The notes below the pieces were generated by a model. The model was not told where the DNA came from. It ran no database searches and saw only the letters and a program-made list of their open reading frames with translations. The position numbers were made by a program, and so were the translations under genes. From the NCBI GenBank assembly GCA_032718475.1, contig JAUCBJ010002473.1, forward strand, positions 1 through 26,186: a stretch of DNA of 26,186 nucleotides, given 5' to 3'. Within the stretch, counting starts at the first letter, position 1; every line of letters starts with the position of its first letter. Source of the DNA: Nemertoderma westbladi. Taxonomy: Eukaryota > Xenacoelomorpha > Nemertodermatida > Nemertodermatidae. Positions 9,719-19,273 of the stretch are shown in pieces.

Positions 9719-9813
9719 TAGTTTATATCCTTTCTATGTCTTTCCATATGACGAGATAGATTGTCTTGTCTCATTTCTTTATTACAAACCGAACATCTTT
9801 CATCTCTATGCAT
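9718..9813 (-). CDS. Small C2H2 zinc-finger ORF (31 aa)
   Basis: ATG at 9813 opens a 31-codon frame containing CSVCNKEMRQDNLSRHMERH, which fits the C2H2 finger pattern Cys-X2-Cys-X11-His-X3-His followed by a basic tail. It ends with TAA at 9720-9718, and the last A of that stop is the first base of the ATG of the next frame (TAATG). The finger may be the N-terminal domain of the same ancestral protein, separated by a frameshift, or a separate small protein coupled to the next one. One finger could bind nucleic acid or protein; its target is unknown. The ORF is short, so gene status depends on the quality of the zinc-finger match. Confidence 0.5.
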   Translation of the reverse strand: MHRDERCSVCNKEMRQDNLSRHMERHRKDIN

Positions 9814-9839
9814 TCTTCAAACTTAAGCCTAGCTATTTA

Positions 9840-10303
9840 AAAAATGTATTTTATTTTGATTTCCGAGTTACATGGGTTCACCTTACAAATTCTAACCAAT
9901 TTACTTATATTACATAATGTAAATTATATAAATTTTCACAGCTGTTCCTAAGCCAAAACATGTAACTCGCATGAGATACATGGTGTACGCTTATAGTTAC
10001 ATGGAGTGTCATTATCACATTAGGGTTACATGGTTCTGCCTTGGCATGCCTTAACAAATTCATATAATGCAGTTACATTCTACCCCCATTTTAGCCCCTT
10101 TAGAGTTTAGGTGCACTCCATTAAGTTCTACCACCAGATAGAGCTTGCCTTAGGCTTTAGAATGATACCAATATCTCAATTTCGTCAAAATTCGAGTTAC
10201 ATAGGTTTGCCTTAGGACGGCAGTATTATAGAGGGAGGCTAGAATGGATTATCCAATCAGAGCGCGGAAAGTTAGGCAGCCAATGAGAGAGCAGATACGA
10301 GTA
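9840..10303. other. Centre of the inverted-repeat structure, upstream of the zinc-finger ORF
   Basis: Non-coding. It contains four scattered copies of a motif close to GTTACATGGGTTCACCTTA (starting near 9866, 9995, 10024 and 10195), two of them preceded by CGA. This would be the 5' flank of the minus-strand locus, so the motif might be regulatory, but that is a guess. Confidence 0.4.
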
Positions 10304-10308
10304 CAGTG

Positions 10309-10407
10309 GTACTACTACTAGGATCGGCATGCTGCATTGCAGCTGCATTTTTAAGAATGCTGTGCCGGCTTATCGACAAAATTGCACCGCCACAACTCCC
10401 TATCACC
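10309..10407 (-). mobile_element. 5'-truncated LINE 3' end, inverted copy
   Basis: The reverse complement of this stretch matches 12691-12790 base for base apart from a few changes. It covers the end of the reverse transcriptase ORF (GGTGATAGGGAGTTGTGGCG), the AGCCGGCACAGCAT segment, ATGCAGCTGCAATGCAGCAT, and the terminal TAG-type trinucleotide tail. It begins abruptly at its 5' side, as expected for truncated target-primed insertion. It lies in the centre of the large inverted repeat, so the insertion or its capture is part of that structure's history. Confidence 0.85.
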
Positions 10408-10538
10408 GGGTACAGTGGTAAAGCCCATCCATGGTGAGATAACGACACACTAACTCCCAAGGATAGTTATACTCACCATTCAAATATCCCTCGCAAACCA
10501 GATTCCCCCATCATTCCCCATCATTCCAGTCATTCCAC

Positions 10539-11363
10539 TTCAGTGCTAAATATATAGAGCTTTAGTTGGATTTGAACCTGTGCTTGCAAACTCTTTTGTG
10601 CTCGTATATTGTAATTTATTGTTCATGTAATGCAATATAACTCGGCTATTTAGTCTATGCCTCAGTGAGGCATAGTCTGTTCCTCAGTGAGGCATAGTCT
10701 ATGCCCCAGTGCCTCAGTGAGGCATAGTCTGTGCCTCAGTGAGGCGTAGTCTGTGCTTCAGTGAGGCATAGTCAGTGTCTCAGTGAGGCATAGTCCGTGC
10801 CTCAGTGAGGCATAGTCTGTGCCTCAGTTAGGCACAGTCTGTGCCTCAGTGAGGCATAGTCTGCGCCTCAGTGAGGCATAGTCTGTGCCTCAGTGAGGCA
10901 TAGTCTGTGCCTCAGTGAGGCATAGTCTGTGCCTCAGTGAGGCATAGTCTGTGCCTCAGTGAGGCATAGTCTATGCCTCACTAGTCTCTAGTTTTCGTTC
11001 GGTCAGCAATAGTCCTAACTATACAAAATACAGTATTATTGCCTAGTAACCAATTCATAGCTACTGTATGGTTTTCACTTGAGACATTTCGCCCTCTAGC
11101 GGAAGACTGGGAAACTTCAGACTACTCTGTGACTACGCAAAAGATAGGTAAATAGTACAGAAAAGTGATAATATATTTAAATAAGTCTCAAACATCTTGC
11201 CTCATGGCTCGCCCCTCAGAAATCTTAAGCAATATAGCTCCCTAGTTTTGCGGATTGTAAATAACAAAGTTAGAGAAGATGTTAATTTTCAGATAATACC
11301 CCCTCTAGCGGCAGACCATGACCTACTATAGGTCATGGACAGACTATGGAACTGCAGACGGTT
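10539..11363 (-). repeat. Right arm of the large inverted repeat
   Basis: Inverted counterpart of 7268-8426. It has a private 23-bp palindrome CCATGACCTA-CTA-TAGGTCATGG at 11327-11349 just inside its outer end, absent from the left arm. It lacks the tRNA-like sequence and the tandem duplication present in the left arm. Confidence 0.9.
10651..10983. repeat. 22-bp self-complementary tandem array, right arm
   Basis: Mirror image of the left array. The unit is GAGGCATAGTCTGTGCCTC plus AGT, with GTCTATGCC variants at both ends. About 15 copies with scattered point changes. The dominant variant here (TCTGTGCC) differs from that on the left, so the two arrays have been homogenised separately since the arms formed. 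Confidence 0.95.
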
Positions 11364-11791
11364 GGATATAGGTACTAAGAGTAATTAGTAATCAGAGGTG
11401 ACACGAGAGGGGGCGGGGCGCTTGGATGCATCTATTATTAAAAACCTGTTGCTTGGTTAAAGCTAATTGGGGGTCAAAAGTCAACGATAAAGCTGTCTGG
11501 TTATAGCTAAAGAAGTTAGGAAAGAGGCGCGGTGTCACTTATTACACCTGTATGGCCCTCTAGGCGATGGTTGGACAACACTCATGACCCATTGGGTGTT
11601 AGGGTGGTAATCGGTCTGATTAATTGGAATAATCAATTAAACCCTAATTAGGAGTCGTAAGACACATTAGGGATTAAATGTAATAATTAATTGATGACAT
11701 CTCGTCAATTAGGGCCTAATTAGCATAATTGGGGGGTGTCACCCAGACAGTCTGGCGCCAATGACACCCATAGGTGTCACATTCCTAAGCG
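11364..11791. other. Flank between the right arm and the LINE fragment
   Basis: Contains repeated short words (CTAATTAGG, TAATTGGGGG, GGTGTCAC) and a palindrome ATGACACCCATAGGTGTCAC (11761-11780). A 5' part of the LINE may extend into it, but no protein similarity could be read here. Confidence 0.4.
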
Positions 11792-12795
11792 ATGAGTCAT
11801 GAGTGGGGTCTAACTGTCGCCGAGCCGGCCATACTCCTACTACTATTGTGGTTGACTATGTTCTACGACATGTCCTTAGATCATCATAATGATGATGGGG
11901 TGATGGTAACTCCACCTACTGGCTCCAGAAGTCGAGGAAATCCTGCCAAGTACCTAACTGATCTAGACTTTGCTGATGACTTAGGAGTACTCTCAGAATC
12001 ACTAGAGGGAGCCCAACGGCTCCTCAGCTCATTAGAACAGGCTGCTTCTAGTGTTGGCCTTTTTATTAACTCCAAAAAGACCAAAATTTTGACAGTTAAC
12101 TTTGAAAGTCCTCAGCAAGTCTCTGACCGGATGAACATAAGCTCAAAGGATGGTATGCTTGAGCATGTGGACGACTTCTGTTACCTGGGATCATGGATCC
12201 GGAAGTCAGGTGAGGACCTTCGAATACGTAAGGGAAAGGCATGGGCAGCCTTGAATTGGCTTTCCAGGATTTGGAAGTCACAGAGAATTAATCGGAAACT
12301 TAAGGTCCGATTATTTAGAGCAGCAGTAGTTCCAGTACTCCTTATGGGAGTCCATGCTGGGCTCTAACTGCTGAGGACACCAAATCTTTGGATGGCACAT
12401 TCACAAGAATGCTACGCCGGGTTCATTGTGTCAAGTACAATGCACACATCTCCAACCCGACACTATATAACATTGGAGGTGTCTCATTGGTTCCCCCAAG
12501 CTTGACACTAGAACAAAGTCGCCTCCGCTTTGCAGGACATTGCTTTCGCCGTGAGGACCAGCCGGTGCATAATCTTGTGCTTTGGCAGCCTCATGGAGTG
12601 AATAAGCATGGTGGATAGCCCATGACTTTCTTGAGACGCATCTTAAAGGACACTGGCCTTGAAGATGCGGATGATCTAGCAAATGTCATGGGTGATAGGG
12701 AGTTGTGGCGGCGCAATTTGGTCGACAAGCCGGCACAGCATTTTTAAAAAATGCAGCTGCAATGCAGCATGCCGATCCTAGTAGTAGTAGTAGTG
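11792..12795 (+). pseudogene. Non-LTR retrotransposon reverse transcriptase, 3' remnant
   Basis: The first frame (to 12367) contains TDLDFADDLGVLSES, the reverse transcriptase palm motif with its Asp-Asp pair. VGLFINSKKTKIL follows (motif D region), then FCYLGSWI, IRKGKAWAALNWLSRIWKS, and VPVLLMG at the thumb. A one-base shift near 12355 breaks the conserved Trp-containing segment; the match continues in the frame of 12388 (DGTFTRMLRRV, RLRFAGHCFRREDQP, LVLWQPHG). That frame has an in-frame TAG at 12616-12618 and resumes (ILKDTGLEDADDLANVMGDR) to TAA at 12745-12747. A short 3' UTR ends in a (TAG)n tail near 12795. This is the C-terminal RT part of an RTE/Jockey-type LINE. The endonuclease and N-terminal RT are missing, so it is 5'-truncated and dead. 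A second 3' end lies inverted at 10309-10407. Confidence 0.88.
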
Positions 12796-14227
12796 GTTTC
12801 AAACTAACCCGGTCTCATCTATGCCTGCCACCCTTAAAGGTTCACTAAATGAGTATCAGCTTCTTCTGGGGAGTAAAGTTCTGTGGGGATCGCATAAGTC
12901 GTTTGGGTTTGTGCGTATACTGTACCTGAACTAATGGCAACGGAACTGGGCAAAGATAACGTTACCTTTTTTTACTATTCGTTACTCGGTATTCATTAAA
13001 ACATTGTAAAATATTGGTAACAGTTCCGTAAAGCACTACATTTTTATAACATAAATCATTGTTCCATGGGAACAACGTTGCAGAGTTCTAGAACAAAATA
13101 TAAATATTATACACTATTATAGAACATAAATAAAATAAAAAATATAATTTTCTAGGTGAATATTTTTTTTTCAAATTAAAAATTGCAGTGAGGAGAGTGT
13201 GCCCGGGGTATGTGTGGCGGCATAACCAACCGCACGACTTTGTATCTAATATCTGAGCCTCGTGTTTCTAATAACTGAGCCTCGTGCTGCGCGAAGGCCC
13301 CACAAAACGTGTACAGGTAGCAATCAGCATAATATAAAACAGCACTATCGGCGATAAACAGTGTACGGTACCGGTAAAATCAGTACGTCTACCCGCAGTA
13401 TAATTCTCGGTTCCCGTTAACAGCAAGGACAACCCCAAGTAAGTTAAGTTACACCCCCAACTCCAGCCCCGTTACAAACTTATTATTTATTGAGTTTATT
13501 TAATAGTTCAATTAATTTTTAAGTTTAATAAAAGTTTAATCTTTTTCAAAATGGCACGCCCGACATTGCCTTACATTGGAAGTGGTCTATTCCCAAACCC
13601 CATAAGGCCTCAGCGCACTGAGCACCTTATCAACTGATTCTGATCTCTGATTGGTTCTTAATTCACATTGAATTACATTGCCTGGGGTTTGGAAGTGCCA
13701 GTGCCTAGACTCTATGGGGTTTGTAAATATTACCTATGCTTTTCCAGGACATGGTCTACGTAGGGCCTAATATAATACTCTCAGCACTAAAAAAATTAAT
13801 GTCGACAGATTGCGCAAGGGACAGTATTTACAATGATATGTTTTCGTAAATTTATTATATATTCTTAATGTCTATAGCCGTACAGTACGTAGAAGGGCCT
13901 AAAACATTAAAGGCATAAAGTTCATGATATTTATGATATATTTAATTGAATGAGGTGAAGATAATTTGAATGCTAATAAGAGTTATATCATTATTGTTAT
14001 GCGCCACTCTATTTGTATTTATAACACGTCCGTGGGGCGTCGCGCAGCACGCGTACTTGAGCAAGTTCGAAACAAGTTCGATTTGATTTGGAGTCAAAAG
14101 TTCGAGAGGTATTTGCCCGTAACTTTAAAAAATATTGGAACATTTTCTCTAGTATGCCCATACAAAATTTGGTAAAAATGGTTAAAATCTTCAAAAGTTA
14201 TTTACGAATGAATTTTTCATTACATAC
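12796..14227. other. Intergenic AT-rich sequence
   Basis: No gene was recognised. TGAGCCTCGTG occurs twice (about 13255 and 13279). A segment TCGTGCTGCGCGAAGGCCCCACAAAACGTG, here quoted as TCGTGCTGCGCGAAGG plus CCCCACAAAACGTG, recurs in altered form near 20548-20580, marking a dispersed repeat. CCAAACCCCATA near 13594 and its inverted relative TATGGGGTTTG near 13711 form a loose inverted repeat. Confidence 0.4.
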
Positions 14228-14256
14228 GGACAGACAGACAGACAGACTGACGGACA
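14228..14256. repeat. (GACA)n microsatellite
   Basis: GGACAGACAGACAGACAGAC with a degenerate end GACGGACA. It follows an AT-rich lead-in (TTTTTCATTACATAC). Confidence 0.9.
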
Positions 14257-14811
14257 TGAAATTTGCCCTATTTACTAATTATAATTGTGCGCTAAGGCTC
14301 GCCCTGACGTGGCTCGCCCCACAAACAGGAGCTCCCCGCAGAAAAAATAGAATGTTAGTAGCGTGACAGCATTATGATATTTTTCATATGAGTCTACAAG
14401 TATTTTCAAAACACATTGCTTGTATAACATAGTGCATAGTAAATTGGAGAAATGCAAGGTGCATAGTGAATTGTTTAGCGCTATCGACTAAGTGATGCTA
14501 TAGTAACTGCGGAAACAAAGGTATCACAAGGGGTCCTTAGGTAACTCATATGGAAATATTAAATTTTGCAATTATTCACGTGTGCATAAAAACACTAAAA
14601 AACATTATATCGAGATTTCAAGAGCTGAATTGTCTCAAAGATTGTGACCCGACTAACTAATCCTTAAATAATGGAACATAACACAACGTATATTTCAACC
14701 ACAAATCGGGGTCGTTAAACATTAAGCAAACTGGGGACATTGTGACGTCACTAAATGACGTCCATAGTCTGTGTGTTATACTTAACATTTTTATAGTTGG
14801 GGCCAACGGCC
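14257..14811. other. Spacer before the 49-bp array
   Basis: No gene or RNA was recognised. The words GCTCGCCC and CTCGCCCCACAA occur here and again near 16404, which suggests fragments of a dispersed repeat. Confidence 0.4.
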
Positions 14812-16168
14812 GCCTTACAAAAGTTACATGGGCACAGGCGCACCCTGAAGGTATACATACCCCTTACAAAAGTTACATGGGCACAGGCGCACCCTGAAGG
14901 TGTACATACCCCTTACAAAGGTTACATGGGCACAGGCGCACCCTGAAAGTATACATACCCCTTACAAAAGTTACATGGGCACAGGCGCACCCTGAAGGTG
15001 TACATACCCCTTACAAAAGTTACATTGGCCCAGGCGCACCCTGAAGGTATACATACCCCTTACAAAAGTTACATGGGCACAGGCGCACCCTGAAGGTATA
15101 CATACCCCTTACAAAAGTTACATGGGCACAGGCGCACCCTGAAGGTGTACATACCCCTTACAAAAGTTACATTGGCCCAGGCGCACCCTGAAGGTATACA
15201 TACCCCTTACAAAAGTTACATGGGCACAGGCGCACCCTGTGAAGGTATACAATACATACCCCTTACAAAAGTTACATGGGCACAGGCGCACCCTGAAGGT
15301 GTACATACCCCTTACAAAAGTTACATTGGCCCAGGCGCACCCTGAAGGTATACATACCCCTTACAAAAGTTACATGGGCACAGGCGCACCCTGAAGGTAT
15401 ACATACCCCTTACAAAAGTTACATGGGCACAGGCGCACCCTGAAGGTATACATAACATACCCCTTACAACAGTTACATGGGCACAGGCGCACCCTGAAGG
15501 TGTACATACCCCTTACAAAGGTTATATGGGCACAGGCGCACCCTGAAGGTATACATACCCCTTACAAAAGTTACATGGGCACAGGCGCACCCTGAAGGTG
15601 TACATACCCCTTACAAAAGTTACATTGGCCCAGGCGCACCCTGAAGGTATACATACCCCTTACAAAAGTTACATGGGCACAGGCGCACCCTGAAGGTATA
15701 CAATACATACCCCTTACAAAAGTTACATGGGCACAGGCGCACCCTGAAGGTATACATACCCCTTACAAAAGTTACATGGGCACAGGCGCACCCTGAAGGT
15801 ATACATAACATACCCCTTACAAAAGTTACATGGGCACAGGCGCACCCTGAAGGTGTACATACCCCTTACAAAAGTTACATTGGCCCAGGCGCACCCTGAA
15901 GGTATACATACCCCTTACAAAAGTTACATGGGCACAGGCGCACCCTGAAGGTATACAATACATACCCGTTACAAAAGTTACATGGGCACAGGCGCACCCT
16001 GAAGGTATACATACCCCTTACAAAAGTTACATGGGCACAGGCGCACCCTGAAGGTATACATACCCTTACAAAAGTTACATGGGCACAGGCGCACTCTGAA
16101 GGTATACATACCCCTTACAAAAGTTACATGGGCACAGGCGCACCCTGAAGGTATACATACCCCTTACA
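14812..16168. repeat. 49-bp tandem array, about 27 copies
   Basis: The unit is CCCCTTACAAAAGTTACATG, then GGCACAGGCGCACCCTGAAG, then GTATACATA, 49 bp in all. Successive AGTTACATGG starts at 14822 and 14871 confirm the period. Variants are ACATTGGCCCAGG, GTGTACATA, and small insertions (CAATACATA, AACATA) at the unit junction. The ACATTGGCCC variant recurs at 15022, 15169, 15323, 15622 and 15877, spaced by three, three, six and five units allowing for insertions. Short Cys/Phe-rich frames across it are by-products of the repeat. Confidence 0.96.
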
Positions 16169-16277
16169 CACAGAACACACACCCCAGTGCGTATTAACTG
16201 GGGACGTCCCCAGTTCGCGAAAGGTCCCCAGAACGCGGGTATTGTATGACACTTACGTCCACAGTATGTAGCTTTAA

Positions 16278-16354
16278 CCAGTGCACCAACACCAACACCA
16301 GCACCAGCACCAACACCAACATCCCCATCCACCCCCCCCCCCCCCCCCCCCCCC
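16278..16354. repeat. CACCAA/CACCAG microsatellite and 23-base poly-C run
   Basis: CACCAACACCAACACCAGCACC-type hexamer repeats, given as CACCAA/CACCAG units (16278-16320), lead into an uninterrupted run of 23 C (16332-16354). Confidence 0.95.
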
Positions 16355-17153
16355 GACACACCCCGACAGACTTTCAGAAAATCACCGATGGCTCACAGTT
16401 CTGACTCGCCCCACAAGCTGATGTTGCGTTGTAGAATTTTAGATTTTTTGTATAATTTTAGATTTTTTCCGATATCAAATATATTCCATTGATTATTAAA
16501 AACGTCTACATATTATTATACAAGTAGTATTAATCATCATAAGTATCACTAATTAAATGCTAATAAAGCTAATTATTCACTTTACCCATATGTAGCACCA
16601 AAGATTATAAAACTCAAGCTATTACCGGTACAGTATAAATAAATAATTGTAATTGTCTGTCCTCCTTAAATTAATCAATCCAAATCATTAAAAAAACTCA
16701 AGCGAAGAATGACCAGCATATTACTGTAATCAAGAGAGCGGGAAAATATTGAAATTATTAATTATTGGCCGAAAATTTCAAATTTTCTATCAGTTTAATA
16801 AAAATATAATATTTCGATATAATGAAATGAATATGAGTTGAAGTCCAAAAAATATGTATATGGTTTCGATTTTTTCGCTGTTCAAATAATTCATATTACA
16901 AATATTGACTTAATTAACATGTAATTAGAAGACCGTTAGGACTTTTTACTGTAAAAGTATTCACTATCTATCTTTGTATGTATATAGATAAACTCCTCCG
17001 AAACTATAGCTCGTCCGTCAATGAAAGTTATATCAATCGACGCAGCTCAACCCCAGGATGTGGAATAAAAGTTTCTAAAATAATTATTAAAGTGTCTTTT
17101 TTTATTTCGAAAAATAGCCATAAGACGAAAATTGCCATAGACTAAATGATAGA
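16355..17153. other. AT-rich spacer
   Basis: No gene or repeat was recognised between the poly-C run and the palindromic array. GATTTTTTxxGATAT-type AT-rich words are common. Confidence 0.45.
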
Positions 17154-18304
17154 AACACCAGCTGGTTCGGATACGCCCAAACTGAGAGACACCAGCTGGT
17201 GCGGATCCGCCCAAACTGAGAGAAGTATAACACCAGCTGGTGCGGATACGCCCAAACTGAGAGACACCAGCTGGTGCGGATACGCCCAAACGGAGAGAAG
17301 TATAACACCAGCTGGTGCGGATACGCCCAAACTGAGAGAAGTATAACACCAGCTGGTGCGGATACGCCCAAACGGAGAGAAGTATAACACCAGCTGGTGC
17401 GGATACGCCCAAACTGAGAGACACCAGCTGGTGCGGATACGCCCAAACGGAGAGAAGTATAACACCAGCTGGTGCGGATACGCCCAAACTGAGAGAAGTA
17501 TAACACCAGCTGATGCGGATCCGCCCAAACTGAGAGAAGTATAATACCAGCTGGTGCGGATACGCCCAAACTGAGAGAAACACCAGCTGGTGCGGATACG
17601 CCCAAACTGAGAGACACCAGCTGGTGCGGATACGCCCAAACTGAGAGAAGTATAACACCAGCTGATGCGGATCCGCCCAAACTGAGAGAAGTATAATACC
17701 AGCTGGTGCGGATACGCCCAAACTGAGAGAAACACCAGCTGGTGCGGATACGCCCAAACTGAGAGACACCAGCTGGTGCGGATACGCCCAAACTGAGAGA
17801 AGTATAACACCAGCTGATGCGGATCCGCCCAAACTGAGAGAAGTATAATACCAGCTGGTGCGGATACGCCCAAACTGAGAGAAACACCAGCTGGTGCGGA
17901 TACGCCCAAACTGAGAGACACCAGCTGGTGCGGATACGCCCAAACTGAGAGAAGTATAACACACCAGCTGGTGCGGATCCGCCCAAACTGAGAGAAGTGT
18001 AATACCAGCTGGTGCGGATACGCCCAAACTGAGAGACACCAGCTGGTGCGGATACGCCCAAACTGAGAGAAGTATAATACCAGCTGGTGCGGATACGTCC
18101 AAACTGAGAGACACCAGCTGGTGCGGATACGCCCAAACTGAGAGAAGTATAACACCAGCTGGTGCGGATCCGCCCAAACTGAGAGAAGTATAACACCAGC
18201 TGGTGCGGATCCGCCCAAACTGAGTGAAGTATAACACCAGCTGGTGCGGATCCGCCCAAACTGAGAGAAGTATAACACCAGCTGGTGCGGATACGCCCAA
18301 ACTG
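17154..18304. repeat. 41/36/34-bp palindromic tandem array, about 30 copies
   Basis: The core is ACCAGCTGGTGCGGATACGC followed by CCAAACTGAGAG and a variable linker: AAGTATAAC (41-bp unit), AAAC (36 bp) or AC (34 bp). ACCAGCTGGT is a perfect 10-bp palindrome present in nearly every unit. Units with GCGGATCCGC carry a second perfect palindrome. A 152-bp higher-order block (41+41+36+34) recurs with its marker AGCTGATG at 17508, 17660 and 17812, and a related block starts near 17966. All three minus-strand frames are open for about 1.1-1.3 kb because the unit has no stop on that strand. They are not genes. Confidence 0.96.
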
Positions 18305-19273
18305 CACAGAAGTACTTTACTTGCCAAGTTTAGTAAGGTTGTGTTTACTCACTCACACTATCACAGACAGTAATCAAACATCAACTGTTAGTTTGTATAA
18401 TGTATTACCCCGCCAGCTGAATAACTCTTCCCAGTGAATCCTATGGGCACTGGGCCGTTCAACTGTTTTATAGCAGGTTAATAATAATGACATGAAGGGG
18501 CTGGTATTACTTTCTCTCAGACTGTATAAGCGAAGTTGTTCAATTGGGAGGGACCCAACTACACTACGTTCGTCATGGGCGGTCTTCTTATAGCCAGCTT
18601 GGTGGCTTTTCTAGTTAAATTACACAGATGAAACCACTAAGAACACATTACTAGATGAACTAATTAAGCAGAGATCAGGAAGAAATATAATTACAGCAGA
18701 GCAGATAACTTATAAAATCATAAACTAAACAAAACAAAGGATAGCCAAATTGTATGAAAGTAATAAAAAAAAGTCATCAATTTATATTTATTTTGTAAAA
18801 TGTCGAAACTATAGTTTATTTAATGATATTTTCTTTCCCAATATTGATCGAAAACATAATTCGTTGATGAAAAATAAATTAAGTACTTGATTACAGTAAA
18901 AATGCTCCACTATAATAATTAATGATAATAATGGAAGTGTAAATTCGGACGTCCGAAGTAGTGGGGGGGGGGGGGGGGGGGTTGCCAAAAAACGGACAAG
19001 CTTGGAGAGGGGGGTCCGAAAATCCGGGATTTACTCGGACGTCCTTTATGGATGACCCCATATCTCTTTACCGACTTACTTATATAACTTGACTTATATA
19101 AATATAAAACTTAACTATTACTAATAGGTTTTAGCCACCCCTATCGGTCAGTCAGACAATTTAAGAGATAGTATAATAAATATAATAATTATAAGGCGGA
19201 TAAAATCAAAATAGAATTCTTATTGATTTATATTTAAAAGGAGCCAATTAGTAAACCAGTTGATTAAACTAAT
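18305..19273. other. 3' flank of GALK2-like gene; poly-G and inverted words
   Basis: No gene was recognised. A run of 19 G lies at 18963-18981. The palindrome TCGGACGTCCGA (about 18945) and a second TCGGACGTCC (about 19037) bracket this run, suggesting a short dispersed repeat of about 100 bp. No firm minus-strand AATAAA signal lies close to the GALK2 stop; TTTATT on the plus strand near 18814 is the nearest clear candidate seen. Confidence 0.45.

Larger units (their letters stand above)
7268..11363. mobile_element. 4.1-kb element-like structure with about 1-kb inverted arms
   Basis: The left arm (7268-8426) and right arm (10539-11363) are inverted copies over nearly their whole length. They share the outer end AACCGTCTGCAGTT, the block AAAATTAACATCTTCTCTAA, GAGGGGCGAGCCAT, ACAGAGTAGTCTGAA, GCCGCTAGAGGGCGAAATG, GACCGAACGAAAACT, the hairpin-repeat array, and an inner segment ending GCTCTATATATTTxGCACTGAA. 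The arms have diverged by point changes. The left arm also carries a partial internal duplication (about 7290-7345 repeated at 7438-7494) and a tRNA-like insert. The 2.1-kb centre holds a broken minus-strand reading frame, but no transposase, integrase or polymerase was recognised. No clear target duplication is seen outside 7268 and 11363. It could be a foldback-type element, a deletion derivative of a larger element with long TIRs, or a simple inverted duplication. Confidence 0.8.

Noticed and set aside
7268-11363. Assignment to Polinton/Maverick or another named large element
   Set aside because: Long TIRs with tandem repeats would fit, but no polymerase, integrase, capsid or protease was seen and no 6-bp target duplication was found.
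14812-16359. Small Cys/Phe-rich frames and a Gly-rich frame ending near the poly-C run
   Set aside because: By-products of the 49-bp repeat and of the CACCAA/poly-C tract.
17047-18327. Three overlapping minus-strand open frames of 378-426 codons
   Set aside because: They follow the palindromic tandem array in all three frames, encode the same three repeating peptides, and have no non-repeat coding part or known domain.
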